From NCBI GenBank assembly GCA_021155965.1, contig JAJNBJ010000028.1, positions 1-48,996 of the forward strand: DNA of 48,996 nucleotides, written 5' to 3'. Source of the stretch: Flavipsychrobacter sp. (GTDB taxonomy: Bacteria > Bacteroidota > Bacteroidia > Chitinophagales > Chitinophagaceae). How positions within the stretch are numbered: position 1 is the first letter of the stretch; every line of letters begins with the position of its first letter. Below the pieces are notes generated by a model. It was not told the origin of the DNA. It did no database searches and saw only the letters and a program-made list of their open reading frames with translations. Made by a program: the position numbers and the translations under genes. This document shows, in pieces, positions 44,236-48,996 of this stretch.

Positions 44236-44272
44236 TATGACTTACGACTTATCACGCACGACTTACGACTCA
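44236..44272. repeat. GACTTAC-type short tandem repeat
   Basis: Units of ACTTACG/ACTTATC, the reverse complement of the AAGTC arrays at 41034 and 48116. Confidence 0.5.
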
Positions 44273-44280
44273 CAATTTTT

Positions 44281-44350
44281 TATACCTTTTGCCGGTATAA
44301 TTATACCTTTTACCGGTATAATTATACCCGTTTATACCCCTTTATACCTT
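44281..44350. repeat. 21-bp tandem repeat with TATACC units
   Basis: Two 21-bp units (44281-44301, 44302-44322) differ at one position and are followed by shorter TATACC copies. Each junction forms the perfect palindrome GGTATAATTATACC (44294-44307, 44315-44328). The remaining parts of the 730-bp gap (43916-44645) hold no gene I can support. Confidence 0.7.
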
Positions 44351-44476
44351 ACAACAAAACACATAACATCCGCCCACAGTGCATTTCACGCACACCCAAT
44401 AAAAATTATTAACCGCATACCGGCGTTTTCTAAAATTATACCCCCGAAGGGCACAAACGAGCCTATTGATGATCAA

Positions 44477-44516
44477 TGCGAAAGTGTGCAAAAGATGCGC
44501 AAATAGTGCGCAAAAA
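44477..44516. repeat. CGCAAA-type intergenic repeat
   Basis: Degenerate GCGAAAG, GTGCAAAAG, GCGCAAAT, GCGCAAAA units, the same class as at 10662 and 46196. Confidence 0.4.
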
Positions 44517-44588
44517 AATATTTACAAAACCAATGAAAAACAAACTATTACAGATAGAAGTGTTGTTACAAAAAAAATTGCAAAAGTG

Positions 44589-44634
44589 CCTGCCCGACTA
44601 CAACCAGGCGGGCCTGCCCGACTGAATAGGCGGG
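44589..44634. repeat. Direct repeat CCTGCCCGACT...AGGCGGG
   Basis: Two copies of CCTGCCCGACT (44589-44599, 44613-44623), each followed by AGGCGGG (44606-44612, 44628-44634). They precede the end of the minus-strand rfaE2 gene and may form stems on its transcript. Confidence 0.55.
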
Positions 44635-44645
44635 GGCGTAAAAAA

Positions 44646-45137
44646 TTACAAACTCTTTATCCTCTGTATGAGGGAGGTGGTGGAGTAACCTTGTACAAAG
44701 GGGATGATCTCTACGGTGCCGCCGTAGGATTGGACGAAGGGGGCGCCAACAATTTTATCAATGGTGTAGTCGCCGCCTTTTACCAGCACATCGGGGCGCA
44801 GGGTATGGATGAGGGCCTCGGGGGTGTCTTCATCGAACAGGGTAACGGCATCTACGCACAGCAGGGAGGCTGCCTGGAAGGTGCGGTCTTGCTGGTTGGT
44901 AACGGGGCGGTCGAGGCCTTTTAAGCGCTGCACGGAGGCATCGGTATTGAGGGCAAGGATGAGGATGTTGCCAAAACCGGCAGCCTGGGCAAGCAGATCG
45001 AGGTGGCCATGGTGCAGTATATCGAAGCAGCCATTGGTGAAGACTATCTTTTTACCGGAGAGGCGCCAGATGTTGCACTTGTGCTCGAGGGCCTCACGGC
45101 TGTATATTTTGTTCTGTATCCACTGCAGCTTGTGCAT
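44646..45137 (-). CDS. rfaE2: D-glycero-beta-D-manno-heptose 1-phosphate adenylyltransferase
   Basis: 163-residue nucleotidyltransferase making ADP-heptose for the LPS core. VFTNGCFDILHHGHLDLL carries the HxGH-type site; LALNTDASVQRLKG, RPVTNQQDR, VKGGDYTIDKIVG and the C-terminal YSTTSLIQRI complete the family pattern. It equals the C-terminal half of bifunctional HldE. Its start lies 44 bp inside the upstream membrane-protein gene. Confidence 0.9.
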   Translation of the reverse strand: MHKLQWIQNKIYSREALEHKCNIWRLSGKKIVFTNGCFDILHHGHLDLLAQAAGFGNILILALNTDASVQRLKGLDRPVTNQQDRTFQAASLLCVDAVTLFDEDTPEALIHTLRPDVLVKGGDYTIDKIVGAPFVQSYGGTVEIIPFVQGYSTTSLIQRIKSL

Positions 45138-46116
45138 CGCGTTTGCGGTTGTAAGGGTGAATCAATATAAAAGAAACTATGCCTAATAGAATAATAATAA
45201 CGGTTTGCACTGCCCATGCTATCCAGCCGAAAGCCTGTGCTGGGCCATCGTCTATAGCATAAACGGTGAGTATCTGTGCCACCATCCAGGTATAGGCGCC
45301 AATGCCGCCTGGGGTGATGATCATGCCCACGCTGCCATATACCAGCACTACGAGGGCGGTGAGGATGCCGAGGTGAGCGGTGTCGGGCAGGGCCAGGAAG
45401 CCGAGGTAGATCTGGCCAAGGTAGGTGAGCCAGATAAGCACTGTGTAGAAAATGAACTGCCAGCGCTTCTTCATATGGAAGATAGAGAGCACACCATGGG
45501 CGAGCTCCTTCATAAGGCGGCCAAACCTGGTTTCTTTGTGACGCCTGTACATGATGACCGCAGCGATGATAAGGATAGCGAGGATGGCGACGGAGATGAA
45601 GAGGATGTTTTGGTGGTCGCGTATCTTTTGTTTGAAGTCCTTCATCATGTCGGCAACGAAGTCGGAGATGGTAGTGAACTCGAGCAGGAGGGCGAGGACG
45701 GCCACGACAAGCAGACAGAAGACATCGAAAGCGCGCTCTGCCACAATGGTGCCTATCATTTTATGGGCGGGCATTTTCTCGTACTTGGCAAGGACGGTGC
45801 ACTTGGCCACCTCGCCACCGCGGGGTATGGCCAGGTTGGTGATGTAGCCTATGAGCACGGCCATAGTGGTATTGGCAAGGGTGGGGTGCATGCCGGTGGT
45901 CTCCAGCAAATAGCGCCAGCGCACCGCCCTGAAAAAGTGGGACAGGAAGCCGACTATGAAAATAGGGAAGGCGTACCAGAGGTTAACCTGGTGCAGGGAG
46001 GCGATGAGCTTTTGTTCCTGCTCGGGGGAGAGCTCGTGCAGCATGTGGTAGATGATCCATATACCCAGCCCGAGGAAAACTACATATTGTAATATTGTAA
46101 TAAGGGCCTTCTTCAT
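45094..46116 (-). CDS. Flippase-like membrane protein (lysylphosphatidylglycerol synthase TM domain family, UPF0104)
   Basis: 340 residues with about eight membrane segments. Family marks: FFRAVRWRYLLETTG, GYITNLAIPRGGEVAKC and the late YGSVGMIITPGGIGAYTWM. These proteins resemble the flippase half of MprF and often sit near envelope genes; here the heptose gene is coupled by overlap. The C-terminus is polar. Substrate unknown. Confidence 0.85.
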   Translation of the reverse strand: MKKALITILQYVVFLGLGIWIIYHMLHELSPEQEQKLIASLHQVNLWYAFPIFIVGFLSHFFRAVRWRYLLETTGMHPTLANTTMAVLIGYITNLAIPRGGEVAKCTVLAKYEKMPAHKMIGTIVAERAFDVFCLLVVAVLALLLEFTTISDFVADMMKDFKQKIRDHQNILFISVAILAILIIAAVIMYRRHKETRFGRLMKELAHGVLSIFHMKKRWQFIFYTVLIWLTYLGQIYLGFLALPDTAHLGILTALVVLVYGSVGMIITPGGIGAYTWMVAQILTVYAIDDGPAQAFGWIAWAVQTVIIILLGIVSFILIHPYNRKRDAQAAVDTEQNIQP

Positions 46117-46195
46117 GCCCCATAAAGATACTACGGCGGGCGAAAGAAACTAGGGGAGGGGAAAGGTTTAACGTATTGGTAGGAAACAAAAAGCA

Positions 46196-46220
46196 TCACG
46201 CAGAGGCGCGAAGGCGCGGT
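46196..46220. repeat. CGCAGAGGCGCGAAGGCG repeat
   Basis: Degenerate copies of the CGCAAAGGC class in the gap between panD and the flippase-like gene; related to 10662 and 44477. Confidence 0.4.
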
Positions 46221-46257
46221 TTCTGTGTTGACATTTAAGGTCGCAGTGTGGTTTGTA

Positions 46258-46602
46258 TTACAGGCTGTTATCTTCTTTGGGGAAGATGACGGTGGGTTTG
46301 AAGGTTTTGGCTTCTTCGAACTCCATGGAGGCGTAGGAGATGACAATGACGGTATCGCCTACATTGATGAGGCGGGCGGCGGGGCCGTTCATGCAGATCA
46401 TGCCGGAGCCGCGGGTGCCTTTGATGACATAGGTCTCGAGGCGCTCGCCGTTGTCGATATCGAGGACGGAGACTTTCTCGTTCTCGATAAGGTTGGCGGC
46501 ATCCATAAGGTTTTCATCTATAGTGATACTGCCTATATAATGGAGGTTGGCCTCGGTGATCTTTACCCGATGTATTTTGGATTTTAATACTTCGATACGC
46601 AT
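46258..46602 (-). CDS. panD: Aspartate 1-decarboxylase PanD
   Basis: Makes beta-alanine for pantothenate and CoA. 114 residues; the self-cleavage site is YIGSITID with Gly24-Ser25, the serine becoming the pyruvoyl cofactor. [15 protein letters not shown] and [10 protein letters not shown] complete the fold. A TAACTTTG -7 box lies at 46618-46611. Confidence 0.95.
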   Translation of the reverse strand: MRIEVLKSKIHRVKITEANLHYIGSITIDENLMDAANLIENEKVSVLDIDNGERLETYVIKGTRGSGMICMNGPAARLINVGDTVIVISYASMEFEEAKTFKPTVIFPKEDNSL

Positions 46603-46626
46603 TGCGGGCGCAAAGTTACAGATAAA

Positions 46627-46651
46627 ACCCCAAACCCCTAAAGGGGCTTCC
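46627..46651 (-). repeat. 25-bp GGAAGCCCC repeat, copy 2
   Basis: Reverse complement identical at all 25 positions to 34553-34577. It lies upstream of panD, between panD and the divergent histidine kinase. Confidence 0.75.
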
Positions 46652-46795
46652 TGGCGATTTTTAAATTAAAAATATTTCAGTATAATGTTCAACTTACAAG
46701 GTTACTTATTAAAGGGGAATGTTAAATTAGGTTAAAATAGTATTCATGAGGGGTGGGAGGTGTTACATTTGTTACATCATATATCTTTTTTAACC

Positions 46796-48115
46796 TTGGC
46801 AACGAAAAAAATAAACCTACCACGCATTAAATGGCTGATGATCTTCAGCCAGGTGATGATAGTTGTGTTTGCAGGGCAATGGCTGATGAGCCAGTACCGT
46901 GAGCAACAGGCGCAACTGAAAGAGAACCTTACCGAGGTGTTCACGCATGTGCAGTCGCGGTTATCGGACTCGCTGGTGATGACGAATGTGATGGACACGG
47001 CATTTATCAATAAGGCAACATTTGCGGGGCGTGGTTATGAATGCAGGAAGGATACGGTGAAGCATGTGCAGCTATCGGCATATGGTGTGCACAAGCTGAT
47101 AGGTAAAGTGCAAACGACACAGGAACGGCAAAATTATCTGTACCGGCTGGACTCGATATTGTTCAACGATATGTTTGCGGCAGAGATGAAGAAGCATGGA
47201 TGGGATTTCAGCTCGGAGTGGATAAACAACAGTGATAGTGACAAGGCGAAAGCATCAGCAGCAATATTCATTAACAGTAATTTCTTTACGGATGCGCGGG
47301 GTGTGGTGGTGAAGGATTACAGCAGCTATATATTTGGGAAGATGGTGCCGCAGGGGGTGTTCATGCTGGTGATGCTGGCGGTTACGGCAGTGGCGTTCGT
47401 GGTGTCGTACAGGAGTTTGAAGGCACAGATAAAGCTGAGCGTGATGAAGGATGATTTCATCAGCAATATGTCGCACGAGCTGAAGACACCTATAGCCACG
47501 GTGAAGGTAGCCCTTGAAGCGCTGAACAGTTACAACATAATAGACAACCCCAAGCTGAACCGCGAATACCTTGGCATGGCAGCGAGTGAAATGGACAGGC
47601 TGGAACTGCTGGCAACAAGGGTGCTGAACACATCGCTGCTGGAGAGTGGTAAGGTGTACCTGCAGCAGGAGAGCCACAACCTGGAGCAACTGGCAAGAGA
47701 AGTGGTGCAGGCGATGCAGCCGAGGTTCCAGAAGAACGGTGCGACTGTAGCATTAGATGTGAAGGGGAGTGATTTTACTGTAGCGATAGACAAACTGCAC
47801 ATACAGGGTGTGCTGGTGAACCTGATAGACAATAGCCTGAAGTATGGGGTGAAGCCGGTGCATATCAATATTAACCTTGTAGAAAGTAACGGTAAAGTGC
47901 AACTGGCTCTGACGGATAATGGGCCAGGGATACCGGAGGAATACAGGGAGAAGGTATTCGAGAAATTCTTCCGGGTGCCGAATGCGAACAGGCACAATAC
48001 CAAGGGGCATGGCCTGGGGCTGAGCTACGCAGCGCAGGTGATGCGCCAGCACAATGGCAGCATTAATGTGAAGAACCTGGCACAGGGAGGATGTATGTTT
48101 ACGCTGAGTTTTTAG
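46796..48115 (+). CDS. Sensor histidine kinase
   Basis: Membrane-bound kinase of 440 residues. A first membrane segment (about 15-33), a periplasmic sensor of about 160 residues and a second membrane segment (about 185-205) are followed by HisKA (MSHELKTPIATVKVAL, phospho-His227) and HATPase with NLIDNSLKYG, DNGPGIPEEY, FEKFFRV and GHGLGLSYA. The start is unsure: TTG 46796 gives MATKKINLPRIK; a GTG at 46760 lies just ahead of a TACATTTG box (46764-46771) and is less likely. Partner is the response regulator 39 bp downstream. Confidence 0.88.
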   Translation: MATKKINLPRIKWLMIFSQVMIVVFAGQWLMSQYREQQAQLKENLTEVFTHVQSRLSDSLVMTNVMDTAFINKATFAGRGYECRKDTVKHVQLSAYGVHKLIGKVQTTQERQNYLYRLDSILFNDMFAAEMKKHGWDFSSEWINNSDSDKAKASAAIFINSNFFTDARGVVVKDYSSYIFGKMVPQGVFMLVMLAVTAVAFVVSYRSLKAQIKLSVMKDDFISNMSHELKTPIATVKVALEALNSYNIIDNPKLNREYLGMAASEMDRLELLATRVLNTSLLESGKVYLQQESHNLEQLAREVVQAMQPRFQKNGATVALDVKGSDFTVAIDKLHIQGVLVNLIDNSLKYGVKPVHININLVESNGKVQLALTDNGPGIPEEYREKVFEKFFRVPNANRHNTKGHGLGLSYAAQVMRQHNGSINVKNLAQGGCMFTLSF

Positions 48116-48141
48116 TGGTAAGTCGTAAGTCGTGAGTTAGT
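48116..48141. repeat. AAGTCGT short tandem repeat
   Basis: Three units (AAGTCGT, AAGTCGT, GAGTTAG) between the kinase and regulator genes; same class as at 5994, 41034 and 44236. Confidence 0.5.
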
Positions 48142-48154
48142 GCGATAAAATTGA

Positions 48155-48847
48155 ATGAAAAAGAAGATCCTATACATTGAAGATGAGCCCTACCTGGCGC
48201 GAATTGTGAAGGACACGCTGGAGATGCGTGGATACGAGGTACTACATAAAACCGATGGCAATAAGGTGATGGATTATGTGGGCAACTTTTCTCCGGATAT
48301 ATGCCTGCTGGATGTGATGCTGCCGAATGTGGATGGTTACTCTATAGCCAACCATATACGCAATGTGGACCCTAACCTGCCGGTCATCTTCCTTACGGCA
48401 AAGACACAGCCTAATGATATAGTGAAGGGTTTCTCATCGGGTGGAACGGATTATCTGAAAAAGCCGTTCAGCATGGAGGAGCTGATAGTGCGGATAGAGA
48501 ACCAGCTGAAGATCATGAAGCGGGAGACATCTCAACTGCAATCGCTGCCGGATGAGGTGGTGCTGAAGCAATATAAGTTCTACCCCGGCAGGTATGAGTT
48601 GCATACGCCCAAAGAAATAATCAAACTTTCCAACCGCGAATCGCAGATACTGGGCATGCTCTGTGCCAATAAGAACAACACTACCGACCGCCGCATGCTG
48701 CTGACAGAAGTATGGGGCGATGATTCATTCTTCAACTCGCGCAACCTGGATGTGTATATACGCAAGCTGCGGGGTTACTTTGAGGGGGCGGATGGGATAG
48801 AGATAGTGACGCTGAAGGGGAAGGGGTATCATTTTGTGGTGGCGTAG
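48155..48847 (+). CDS. OmpR/PhoB-family response regulator
   Basis: 230 residues. The receiver domain has the acidic pair in YIEDEP, phospho-acceptor Asp53 (LLDVMLPNVDGY) and Lys83 (LTAK). The C-terminal winged helix shows KLSNRESQILGML, LTEVWGDDSFFNSRNLDVYI and TLKGKGYHF. It should bind DNA when phosphorylated by the preceding kinase. Targets unknown. A GTCTGAAC repeat begins at the base after its stop codon. Confidence 0.92.
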   Translation: MKKKILYIEDEPYLARIVKDTLEMRGYEVLHKTDGNKVMDYVGNFSPDICLLDVMLPNVDGYSIANHIRNVDPNLPVIFLTAKTQPNDIVKGFSSGGTDYLKKPFSMEELIVRIENQLKIMKRETSQLQSLPDEVVLKQYKFYPGRYELHTPKEIIKLSNRESQILGMLCANKNNTTDRRMLLTEVWGDDSFFNSRNLDVYIRKLRGYFEGADGIEIVTLKGKGYHFVVA

Positions 48848-48890
48848 GTCTGAACTCGAATTTATTGAATTTAATGAATTGGTGGAATTG
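48848..48890 (+). repeat. Diverged third copy of the GxxExxY-unit repeat
   Basis: Starting directly after the response regulator stop, 48848-48872 matches 31721-31745 at 22 of 25 positions (GTCTGAACT...ATTTATTG). Two of the three differences turn GGATTT-type steps into GAATTT. No GxxExxY gene follows before the window ends. Confidence 0.6.
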
Positions 48891-48901
48891 AGCGATTTGT
48901 A

Positions 48902-48996
48902 TCGTCCTGAAAAAAGTTGACACTGTTTACGGCTAATCCTAGCCTGTGTTTACAAAAATAAGTTAATCCTAAATACGCTTTACATTTGTTGGGCAG
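48902..48996 (+). mobile_element. Possible left end of an insertion sequence (runs off the edge)
   Basis: GTCCTGAAAAAAGTTGACAC (48903-48922) resembles the terminal inverted repeats of IS3/IS481-type elements in this phylum, which often end in AAAAAGTTGACAC. No transposase is visible before the edge, so this rests on the end sequence and memory alone. Confidence 0.3.

Noticed and set aside
44237..44506. 89-residue open frame over the TATACC repeats
   Set aside because: The product simply reflects tandem repeats (FAGIIIPFTGIIIP) and has no independent support.
44466..44924. 152-residue plus-strand frame
   Set aside because: Its second half is antisense to the well-supported rfaE2 gene, and the rest covers repeats.
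45205..46092. 295-residue plus-strand frame opposite the flippase-like gene
   Set aside because: It is rich in His, Glu and Gly in the way typical of antisense frames; the minus-strand gene has clear family motifs.

Overview
This window reads as a chromosome segment from a member of the Bacteroidota, most likely near the Chitinophagaceae; I cannot name a species. The signs are a type IX secretion locus (porV, porU, gldJ), two further proteins with C-terminal T9SS sorting domains, many promoters of the form TTG-N18-22-TAnnTTTG, weak or absent Shine-Dalgarno sites, frequent GTG/TTG starts, and lineage families such as DUF5522, the CCC-motif membrane proteins and GxxExxY.

Layout. 1-540: three tandem minus-strand promoters and a boxA-like leader, probably driving an rRNA operon beyond the left edge. 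0.5-9.4 kb: bestrophin, a methyltransferase, two convergent L,D-transpeptidases, an alkyltransferase-like DNA-repair protein, TrmB, a secreted sorting-domain protein and small membrane proteins. 9.4-15 kb: MFS transporter, acyl-CoA carboxylase beta subunit, TlpA-like thioredoxin, AcpH-like protein, serine hydrolase. 15-23.8 kb: porV and porU on the minus strand, divergent from gldJ and murF. 23.9-36 kb: an NAD-linked, cysteine-type molybdenum formate dehydrogenase (fused FdsG/FdsB, then FdsA) with an aspartic-protease-like gene between the subunits, followed by a molybdenum cofactor cluster (moaA, moeA, moaC, mobA on +; moaD, moaE and a TauE/SafE permease on -). The cluster would supply the bis-MGD cofactor the dehydrogenase needs. 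A GxxExxY gene flanked by inverted repeats sits between moaA and moeA. 36-41 kb: a secreted M1 peptidase and a ppk-ppx polyphosphate operon. 41-44.6 kb: an AT-rich, repeat-rich accessory stretch with a lone DndB-like DGQHR gene behind five 21-bp-spaced iterons, an orphan antitoxin-like gene, a VapBC pair and several palindromes. 44.6-48.9 kb: heptose-1-P adenylyltransferase, a flippase-like membrane protein, PanD, and a histidine kinase/response regulator pair. A GTCTGAAC repeat and a possible insertion-sequence end lie at the right edge.

The two best candidates for something undescribed are the self-contained iteron-promoter-DGQHR-terminator module (41245-42890) and the GxxExxY gene framed by an 18-bp perfect (about 40-bp imperfect) inverted repeat fitted almost exactly between two operon genes (31721-32248). 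A diverged third copy of that repeat lies at 48848. Palindromic intergenic repeats are scattered through the window, and one appears to be carried in frame inside moeA.
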